A DNA stretch of 11,187 nucleotides from CAZJHX01 sp964545715 (GTDB lineage Bacteria > Myxococcota_A > UBA9042 > GCA-2863065), in NCBI GenBank assembly GCA_964545715.1, contig CAZJHX010000241.1, positions 1 to 11,187 of the forward strand, given 5' to 3'. Each line of letters begins with the position of its first letter. Within the stretch, counting starts at the first letter, position 1. Under the pieces are notes generated by a model, which saw nothing but the letters and a program-made list of their open reading frames with translations, did no database searches and was not told the origin of the DNA. Below are positions 5,496 through 11,187 of the stretch, one piece after another. The position numbers and the translations under genes were made by a program.

Positions 5496-6185
5496 TCAAT
5501 TGTTGTCCGGCGTGTCTTTGACCATGCGGTAGCCCACCCCGCGAATGGACTCGAACAGGTCAGAGCGCGTCTTGTTGCGCAGCTGAAGCACGTGTGTGTC
5601 GACCGTGCGCGTGGTCGGGTAGCTGTCCATGCCCCACACTCGGGTGAGGATCTCGTCGCGCGTAAAGACCCGGCCCGGATTCTCCATAAACAGCCGCAAC
5701 AGGCCGAACTCCATGCGCGCAAGCTCCACACGGGCGCCCTCAAATGTGACCTCGCGCGTATCCAACCGCAGCTGCACGCCGCCGACCTTCAGCGCGCGCG
5801 CCGGGGCCTGCGCGGGCGTGGGCGCTCGCAGGCGCGCCTTGATGCGGGCCAGCAGCTCACGTGGCTCAAACGGCTTGGTGACGTAGTCGTCCGCGCCCAT
5901 CTCCAGGCCCAGGACCTTGTCGATCAGCTCGGTTCGCGCCGTCAGAAAGATCACCGGGACGGTCCGGCCAGCGCGCCTCCACTGTTGCAGAAGATCGATG
6001 CCCTGTCCGTCGGGGAGGCGCCAGTCGAGAATGATGAGGTCGGGGTCGTCCGCGACTCGTGCGCGCGCGCCTGCCGCGGTCTCGGCCACAGTCACATTGT
6101 AGCCCTCCCGCGTCAGAAGCTCGCCCAGCGGCTCCGAGATCGCGCGCTCATCTTCCACCAATAGAATGCTGCTGCCCGCGATCAT
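5496..6185 (-). CDS. OmpR/PhoB-family response regulator
   Basis: This gene encodes 229 residues, the normal family length. The receiver domain (about 5-120) has the acidic pair E11/D12, the phospho-acceptor D54 (ILDWRLPDG), T82 (FLTAR) and K104 (VTKPFEP). After a Pro/Ala linker, a winged-helix DNA-binding domain (about 131-224) shows LARMEFGLLRLF, the recognition helix RTVDTHVLQLRNK and the wing IRGVGYRM. On phosphorylation by the kinase it should dimerise and bind direct-repeat DNA. Its ATG overlaps the kinase stop codon as ATGA, so the two are almost certainly translationally coupled. Compared with E. coli PhoB, whose helix reads RTVDVHIRRLRK, the two central arginines are Leu-Gln here, so DNA specificity probably differs. 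All phosphorylation residues are present. Target genes are not known from sequence; candidate sites lie at 5461-5476 and 7776-7801. Confidence 0.95.
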   Translation of the reverse strand: MIAGSSILLVEDERAISEPLGELLTREGYNVTVAETAAGARARVADDPDLIILDWRLPDGQGIDLLQQWRRAGRTVPVIFLTARTELIDKVLGLEMGADDYVTKPFEPRELLARIKARLRAPTPAQAPARALKVGGVQLRLDTREVTFEGARVELARMEFGLLRLFMENPGRVFTRDEILTRVWGMDSYPTTRTVDTHVLQLRNKTRSDLFESIRGVGYRMVKDTPDNN

Positions 6186-7741
6186 GACGCCCCCGGTATA
6201 CGCAGGGTGAAGATCGTCGGCCGGCTGGTGTGTGTCAAAGCTCCCCCCAGATCACGCGCCGTTTTGACGACGATCGACAGTCCGAGCCCCAGGCCCTGGC
6301 TGTCGTCGCCGCGATGGAAGGCCGTGCCCATCTCCCCAAGGTGCAGGCCGGTGGAGTCGCCGGCATCCTGAACAGCCACCACCAGGACGCCGTCCGCCAT
6401 GCTGACCCGCACACTGACCGGACCCTCACCGTGCCGCAGGGCGTTGTCCGTCAGGTTTTGCAGGCACACCTGCAGCCACCGGGGGTCGGTGCACAGTGAC
6501 GTGTCCTCGCGCGGCAGGTCCACGCTCAGCTCGTCGGGCGCATAGGCGTCTGCCAGCGGCGCAAAGAAGGCGTGGATGGAGTCGATGGTCTCCATCTTGA
6601 ATCGCTCCGACGGACTCGCTTGGTGACTCTGCAGATATGACGTGCTGGCGGCGATGGTCCGATTGAGCCGCTGCAGCTGGTCGCACATGCGCAGAAACGC
6701 GGTCTGGCTGCCCTGAGGCAGCGCATCGTAGTCCGCCCGAAAGGACTCCAGCGACAGGTTCAGGCTGGTCGCCGGCGTCCGCAGCTCGTGGGTCAGCGTT
6801 CGCAAGATGAACTGACGTGCCTCCGCCTCGCGCACCTGGGCCCGGCGCCGGCCGACCAGCAGCATGACAAAGGCCAGGGCCAGCACGCCGACGCTGCCCG
6901 CCGCCGCCACCCCATAAAAGACAGCTCCACCCCGCGTCGGCGATGCCTTCCAGCAGATATCGGCTTCAGTGGTGGTACATGCGCCGTCACGCGCAGCCGA
7001 CGTCGCGCGCAGGCCGATCCCGGACACGTGCCGGTCCCACCTCGCGCGCGTGTAGGCGTTGTAGATCGCGGTGGCGCCGGGTCCCCGTCCGACCCCCGCC
7101 CGAAACAGCACAAAGTGGGCGCCGATAACCAGAGGCCGTTGTCGGTGCAGCCCGGCCAGCTCCGCGGGCTTCAGGGATGAGAGCACGGCATACGGCCCTG
7201 TAGCCGGCACGTGCGGTTGGCTGAGCTCCTGGATGTGAAGGCCGTTGATGTGAGTCTCCACAAACTCGCGTGTGGCGTGCACGGGGCTGCCGTGGCGGAT
7301 GGCCAGCGAGACGAACGACTGACCCCGATAGTGCATATACGGCGCTGTCCGGAAGAAGTCCTCGGGCAGCGGGTCGAGACCGCAGACAAAGTCGTACCAT
7401 TGAGCGGTCTTGGCCAGCGCCGGGTTCAAGGTGGAGGGGCGGTCAACCTCTGCGCAGCTTGTGCTGTACAGCCTCATGTTGCGCATCGGCCCAAATCGGT
7501 ACTTGTGGCTCTGCGGCAACGTCAGCGCCGGATCCAGCAGCTCCTGGCGGCCGCCGTACAGCTTGTTGAGGTCTACATGTTCCGCGACTGGGGCGGAGCC
7601 GGCGAAGGATCGGACCAGCGCGGTCGCCTGCGCCGTCGCGCTCTCGTACGTCGGCACGGTCGGCGTGGACCGCCAGTACTGCGTGCCCGTGACCGCCAAC
7701 GTGACCAGCGCCAGCCCCACCATGGTCGCATAGCCCTTCAT
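6182..7741 (-). CDS. Membrane sensor histidine kinase with large extracytoplasmic Cys-containing domain (DUF3404-like?)
   Basis: This gene encodes 519 residues from the ATG at 7741, which has AGGA eight bases upstream; an ATG at 7750 would give 522. The first membrane helix is at about 5-21 and the second at about 274-297, enclosing ~250 residues outside the membrane. That domain has four Cys, at about 96, 120, 255 and 263, possibly two disulfides. It also contains LPEDFF..APYMHYRGQSF, which recalls from memory the DUF3404 sensor region of Vibrio VxrA; this match is tentative. The cytoplasmic part has H318 (LTHELRTP), N-box N429/N433 (QNLTDNALRH), a degenerate G1 box DAGDSTG (D459, G461), F475 (AFHRGD) and G2 box GLGLGL. 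It should autophosphorylate on H318 and pass phosphate to the overlapping regulator. Kinase-before-regulator order is less common in this family and, as I recall, is also that of vxrAB. The signal is unknown. Confidence 0.92.
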   Translation of the reverse strand: MKGYATMVGLALVTLAVTGTQYWRSTPTVPTYESATAQATALVRSFAGSAPVAEHVDLNKLYGGRQELLDPALTLPQSHKYRFGPMRNMRLYSTSCAEVDRPSTLNPALAKTAQWYDFVCGLDPLPEDFFRTAPYMHYRGQSFVSLAIRHGSPVHATREFVETHINGLHIQELSQPHVPATGPYAVLSSLKPAELAGLHRQRPLVIGAHFVLFRAGVGRGPGATAIYNAYTRARWDRHVSGIGLRATSAARDGACTTTEADICWKASPTRGGAVFYGVAAAGSVGVLALAFVMLLVGRRRAQVREAEARQFILRTLTHELRTPATSLNLSLESFRADYDALPQGSQTAFLRMCDQLQRLNRTIAASTSYLQSHQASPSERFKMETIDSIHAFFAPLADAYAPDELSVDLPREDTSLCTDPRWLQVCLQNLTDNALRHGEGPVSVRVSMADGVLVVAVQDAGDSTGLHLGEMGTAFHRGDDSQGLGLGLSIVVKTARDLGGALTHTSRPTIFTLRIPGAS

Positions 7742-7775
7742 CGCACCCATCCTACCGCCAATCGCGGGGCCGGTT

Positions 7776-7801
7776 TGTCAGGGCAATGTCAAGAGTTGTC
7801 C
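7776..7801 (-). promoter_or_regulatory. GGACA-N5-TGACA-N6-TGACA triple direct repeat before the kinase operon
   Basis: On the minus strand GGACA (7801-7797), TGACA (7791-7787) and TGACA (7780-7776) are spaced 10 and 11 bases apart. The last lies 34 bases before the kinase start at 7741. The orientation relative to the downstream minus-strand gene is the same as at the 5461-5476 site. The middle copy is part of TTGACA, but no -10 sits 16-18 bases downstream, so a plain sigma-70 promoter is unlikely. This is a candidate autoregulatory operator that could also serve the divergent lipoprotein gene, whose start is 128 bases to the right. Confidence 0.5.
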
Positions 7802-7929
7802 GCGGACGGACACCGGACGCCGGACGGACGGCCGGTGGACCGTCATGTCTAGTAATTACAGTAGGTTATCCATGGCACGGGGCGTGCTCAGAAGGGAGGC
7901 GGCAAACCCTGAACACACTGGAGGATCTC
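7802..7929 (+). promoter_or_regulatory. Leader/promoter region of the divergent lipoprotein gene, with CGGAC repeats
   Basis: The left part (7803-7835) is built from repeated CGGAC/GGACG units, with CGGACGGAC twice at 7803-7811 and 7821-7829. An AT-richer island follows at about 7848-7872 (TAATTA, GGTTAT) and is the likeliest place for a -10 box, though no clear -35/-10 pair stands out. A strong ribosome-binding site GGAGG (7920-7924) lies five bases before the ATG at 7930. Confidence 0.35.
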
Positions 7930-9045
7930 ATGAACGCCACACGCCTGAACGCCCAGATCTCAGCCCTGCTCATCGCACTGGTGCTCACCGGCTGCGCAGC
8001 CGAGGAGCGGGACTACGCCAAGCTGACCGAGTTTGGTCATGTGTCGTTGGCGGCAGAGGTGCCGCCGGGTATCGACACGATCGAGATAACATTCATACAC
8101 GAAGGGTCAGGCACCGAGGTCTCAATGACCGTGGAGGCCAATCCCAGCGGAATCACGTTCATCCACAAGCGATTGGCGGCGGCGTTTGGCGGCAGCGCCT
8201 ACCTTGTCTCAATGAAGGGCTTTGCCGGCGACCCGGAGCCCGTGGGATCGGCGATCGCCCCGTGTCTCATCATCCCTGACCAGGTCACCGAGCTGGTCAT
8301 GCCGCTGAGCCGCCACGCCACCGATCAGGGCGGCACGGCCAAGGTCAAGGTCATCGACAACACCGCACCCACCGCGGACTTCTCTTTCGTCGTCTCGTCC
8401 GATTCGATGGGCATGCTGCAGGTCGACACGCTGGACGCCGATGGCGACGACGCCGGCGTCATCGTCAGCATCGACAACCAGGCCGTCCAGGCCTTCGACG
8501 GCGGCGCTGGTCTTCAGATCGGCCAGCAGATCAACGTCTCGACCGTGATTCGCGTCGCCATCTTCGACGCCTACGCCGCTACCTTCTACCAGCTGGAGCT
8601 GCTGCCCGGCGACGACGGGTCCACCCTGACCGGCGACATCCAGATCAGCCTGGCCGGCGACGCAGAGCTCAGCGACAGCTACGGGCTGTGCTCACTGGCC
8701 GGCAACGCCCTGGAGGACTGCCGCATGGCGACGTTCGACAACTTTCAGGCTTTCAGCGTCGGGACCACCTACTTCAGCAAGTGCGACAACGCGTCCAGCA
8801 AGGCCATTCTGAACAGCGCCTGCTCATCGATGAAGGTCAAGCCGGCTCACATTTGCGATGGCGGCTCGATGCAGGTGAGCTGGGTCAACGCCGCCGGCGG
8901 CTCCGACAGCAAGACGCTGCTGCCCGAGGACACCGGCAGCTTCGACCTGAAGAACCTCAAGTCCGCCGAGTTTCAGTGTGACGGCGACCAGGGCAAATGC
9001 GCGCTGAAGATCTTGTCGGCCGCCAACGACTGCAACTTCCTGTAG
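7930..9045 (+). CDS. Predicted lipoprotein of unknown function, divergent from the kinase gene
   Basis: This gene encodes 371 residues from the ATG at 7930, chosen for its GGAGG five bases upstream and because it gives an immediate lipoprotein leader. Longer readings of the frame, to 7786, add unrelated sequence. The leader ends Val-Leu-Thr-Gly-Cys, a canonical lipobox, with C22 lipidated. The mature chain is acidic and beta-rich: a first region at about 34-135 (starting HVSLAAEVPPGIDTIEI), a second at about 140-240 with an Asp-rich turn DADGDDAG, and a C-terminal part at about 250-371 with most of the cysteines (several C pairs, ending CNFL). No catalytic motif or known domain is recognised. 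It shares its upstream region with the kinase operon, including the TGACA repeats, so it may be co-regulated. It converges with the Gly-rich gene, with only 12 bases between stops and no obvious terminator. Confidence 0.78.
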   Translation: MNATRLNAQISALLIALVLTGCAAEERDYAKLTEFGHVSLAAEVPPGIDTIEITFIHEGSGTEVSMTVEANPSGITFIHKRLAAAFGGSAYLVSMKGFAGDPEPVGSAIAPCLIIPDQVTELVMPLSRHATDQGGTAKVKVIDNTAPTADFSFVVSSDSMGMLQVDTLDADGDDAGVIVSIDNQAVQAFDGGAGLQIGQQINVSTVIRVAIFDAYAATFYQLELLPGDDGSTLTGDIQISLAGDAELSDSYGLCSLAGNALEDCRMATFDNFQAFSVGTTYFSKCDNASSKAILNSACSSMKVKPAHICDGGSMQVSWVNAAGGSDSKTLLPEDTGSFDLKNLKSAEFQCDGDQGKCALKILSAANDCNFL

Positions 9046-9057
9046 CTCCGCCTTACT

Positions 9058-11187
9058 CTACGGGCAGCCGCTGCAGACCAGCGGCGACCCGGCGACCTCG
9101 CCCGTGATAGCCCCCGCCGACACACCCACCAACTCCAGCTGCGCAGACGCCGACAAGGTGGCGCCGTCCGGCACCGTGAACGCCGCACCCGGGTTGCCCG
9201 AGATGTCGCCCGCGAGCACCAGCAGATCGCCGATCGCATGGGCCTGAGCCTTGCCGCGCACCTCCAGCTCGTCCACGACCGTGATGCCGCGATACGTCTG
9301 CCCCGCGCCGGTCAGCGCCGTCAGCCCGCCCGTAGTCGTCGTGATCACCTGCGTCGTGTTCGTGGCCACCGCCCGCTTTGTATCGTTCACGAGCGTCAGC
9401 GAGCCGTCCGACGTGCTCGGCCGCAGCAGCGTGCCCACGAAGCGATCGGTCACCCATGACGCGTCGAAGTCCGTCAGGGCCGAGTCGGTGACCGTATCCA
9501 CCGTGCCCGCGCCCACCGTCAGCAGCGGCGTGCTCTTCTCGGAGGTCGCCTTGTCGCCGTTGTCGATGATCAGGCGTCCGGCCGCGCCGTCCTTGCGCAA
9601 GAAGATCGTCCCCGCCCCGCCCGCGCTGCCCCAGCCGGTGCCGCCGCGCGCCTTGAACGCCGTCCACGGATCCGCCGCGTTAAAAACGCCGCCGGCGGTA
9701 CTGAACAGCACCGCGATACGGCCACCGCCTGCACCGCCCGAGCTCCAGCCCGACTGCCCGTTGCCGCCAACAGCCGACAGCGAGCCCGTGCCGCTGACGA
9801 TCGGGGCCTTCAAGTAGATCGTGCCACCCGCACCGCCACCGCCGTTTGCGTTGCCACCGTCGGCCGTGATCGCGCCGTTGATCGCGATCGACGCCGAGCA
9901 GGTGGCCCTCAAAACGCCGCCGCCGGTCCCGCCGGGGTAGCTGCCGTTGTAGAAGCCGCCCCCGCTGCCCGGGTATCGCGGGTCATCCACCCGGTCATAT
10001 GCGATCGTCGGCTGGTTGCCGCTGCCCCCGGGCGATCCAAGCCCGCCATGGCTGCCGGCCGCGTATTGGCCCGGAGCATGAGTGGAGCTTTCGCCCGGAT
10101 AGGAGATGGCGCCCTGGGCCCCCTTTGCACCCGGCCAGCCGCGCGCGTTGAGGTTGACTTTGGCGCCCGTCTGGACAGTGAACGCTGCGGCCTGGACGAC
10201 GAGGCGCCGCGTCTCAGTCGCCGTCGATGCGGTGTGACTCAGCGAGGCGGTATCCGCAAGCGTGAGGTCGGCGCTCACGTTCACAGCGTCGTTGGTCACC
10301 GTCATCTCATGGTTGCCGGCCAGGGTCAGATCCGCCGACGCCGTCACCGTCACCACCGTTGACTTGCCGTTGGTCAGCAGCGCGTCGCCTTTGACAGTCA
10401 GGTCGCCGAGATCGTGGGTGCCGCCCGTGATGTTCAGATCGCCGCTCACGATCGTCGGCGCCGCCGTGATGTTGGTACCGTTGGTCACCAGATCGGCCGT
10501 GACCTCCAGCGTTCCCGTCACGATGCTGCCGCCCGTCGCGCTCAGGCTCTTGACCTTGACCGACGGCTTGGTCAGCGTCCCCTCGAGCTGCAGGTCAACC
10601 AGCGGATCGACCAGCCCACCCGCGATGAACTTGGTCACGTTGAGGCCGGAGTTGGCGCCCAGCAGCTGCACCGAGTTCACCGAGAACAGCTCCAGCGTGT
10701 GCGCGCGGATCCCGCCGTCCGTCGCCAGCGTCGTCTTGTCGCCGGAGCGGATGTCACCGTCCATGACCAGCAGCTCGCCGTCCAGGAACAGCTGCGCGCC
10801 GCCACGCACCTCCAGGTTGTCCACGCGCAGGAAGGCGCGCCACACGTTGCCCGTGGCCGTGATGTCCGTCAGCTTGGGCGTGCCCGCGGTCTGCAGCTCT
10901 TGAGCGCTGTTGCCGATCACCGTGATCGTGGGATCGTCGGTCAGCGTGGCCGTCCCCACTCCCGAGTTGGGGTTGACCTGATAGTCGACCAGCATGTTCG
11001 GCTCCATGAACACGGCGTCAAAGTCGCTCATGTTGCTGTCCGTCAGCTGGTCGATCGTCCCGGTTCCGCCGATCGGCAGAGCCGTCCAGTCCGCGAACGC
11101 CATTTTGCCGCCCTTGTCGACCACCAAAAACCCCGCCGCCGCCGCCACCCCCCCACAGAACGACCCACCACCACCCCACCCCGCCCC
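9058..11187 (-). CDS. Gly-rich, beta-helix-like repetitive surface protein, 5' end beyond the right edge
   Basis: At least 709 codons are open to the edge. A GTG at 11148 is in frame but is not credible as the start, because the frame stays open upstream with Gly-rich sequence. From N to C the visible protein has five parts: a Gly-rich tail end (11187-11131); module A (about 11130-10654); a run of short beta-rung repeats such as GDLNITGG and ADLTLAG (about 10596-10144); a Gly-rich block with GGGGAGGTIYLKA and GGAGGGRIAVLF (about 10143-9574); and module B (about 9576-9109). Modules A and B are diverged copies: both carry a TDS..(S/T)DFDA motif and LEVRG.AQ followed by G(E/D)LLV..GDI. The protein ends VCSGCP. 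This style is known in large secreted proteins of Myxococcota and relatives, and suggests a cell-surface or matrix role. No catalytic domain or sorting signal is seen at the C-terminus; a leader would be outside the window. Confidence 0.8.
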   Translation of the reverse strand, partial: GAGWGGGGSFCGGVAAAAGFLVVDKGGKMAFADWTALPIGGTGTIDQLTDSNMSDFDAVFMEPNMLVDYQVNPNSGVGTATLTDDPTITVIGNSAQELQTAGTPKLTDITATGNVWRAFLRVDNLEVRGGAQLFLDGELLVMDGDIRSGDKTTLATDGGIRAHTLELFSVNSVQLLGANSGLNVTKFIAGGLVDPLVDLQLEGTLTKPSVKVKSLSATGGSIVTGTLEVTADLVTNGTNITAAPTIVSGDLNITGGTHDLGDLTVKGDALLTNGKSTVVTVTASADLTLAGNHEMTVTNDAVNVSADLTLADTASLSHTASTATETRRLVVQAAAFTVQTGAKVNLNARGWPGAKGAQGAISYPGESSTHAPGQYAAGSHGGLGSPGGSGNQPTIAYDRVDDPRYPGSGGGFYNGSYPGGTGGGVLRATCSASIAINGAITADGGNANGGGGAGGTIYLKAPIVSGTGSLSAVGGNGQSGWSSGGAGGGRIAVLFSTAGGVFNAADPWTAFKARGGTGWGSAGGAGTIFLRKDGAAGRLIIDNGDKATSEKSTPLLTVGAGTVDTVTDSALTDFDASWVTDRFVGTLLRPSTSDGSLTLVNDTKRAVATNTTQVITTTTGGLTALTGAGQTYRGITVVDELEVRGKAQAHAIGDLLVLAGDISGNPGAAFTVPDGATLSASAQLELVGVSAGAITGEVAGSPLVCSGCP

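Noticed and set aside
7787..7792. Sigma-70 -35 box TTGACA for the kinase operon
   Set aside because: No AT-rich -10 lies 16-18 bases downstream on the minus strand (the position reads CCCCGC), so it is better explained as part of the direct repeat.
7211..7852. Plus-strand open frame opposite the kinase sensor region
   Set aside because: It lies opposite a well-supported kinase gene and crosses the shared promoter gap; the composition is Arg/Ala-rich shadow.
9046..9057. Terminator between the convergent genes
   Set aside because: The gap is only 12 bases and shows no hairpin or T-run.
9251..9817. Plus-strand open frame opposite the Gly-rich gene
   Set aside because: Pro/Val/Ser-rich antisense of Gly/Thr-rich coding sequence; no start signals.
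10106..10143. Collagen-like domain in the Gly-rich protein
   Set aside because: Only about four Gly-X-Y triplets are present; the rest is irregular Gly-rich sequence.

Overview
The window is GC-rich DNA packed with envelope genes and reads like a chromosome fragment of a Myxococcota/Bradymonadota-type ('deltaproteobacterial') bacterium. The grounds are several lipoproteins of unknown function, a Cys-rich lipoprotein with Kazal domains, a DUF222-like HNH nuclease and a Gly-rich beta-helix surface protein. The taxon is inferred from this gene content only. No tRNA, rRNA, CRISPR array, insertion sequence or phage gene was seen.

Layout. Positions 1-127 (-) hold the first 42 codons of a lipoprotein that runs off the left edge. 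Positions 321-1130 (+) encode a lipoprotein or outer-membrane-type protein of unknown function. Positions 1219-1452 (+) encode a 77-residue protein that looks like the last strands of an outer-membrane beta-barrel. Positions 1661-2788 (+) encode a lipoprotein with 47 cysteines and two Kazal domains. Positions 2837-3886 (-) encode the HNH endonuclease, with a TATAAT box just upstream. Positions 3887-4386 hold no convincing gene but do hold an AT-rich patch and several hairpins. Positions 7741-4387 (-) form an apparent operon: a membrane histidine kinase, an OmpR/PhoB-type response regulator overlapping it by ATGA, and a 336-residue lipoprotein. Divergent from the kinase, 7930-9045 (+) encodes another lipoprotein. 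Positions 9058-11187 (-) encode most of a large Gly-rich repetitive surface protein whose 5' end lies beyond the right edge.

How the genes may work together. The kinase has a large Cys-containing extracytoplasmic domain flanked by two membrane helices, so it probably senses something in the periplasm. It signals to the co-translated response regulator. Two gene-free gaps, one before the kinase (shared with the divergent lipoprotein gene) and one before the 336-residue lipoprotein gene, each carry TGACA-N6-TGACA direct repeats. This is the 11-bp period bound by dimers of PhoB-type regulators. The most interesting hypothesis is therefore a self-contained envelope-sensing module: kinase, regulator and two lipoprotein outputs. 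This rests on sequence layout and has not been tested.
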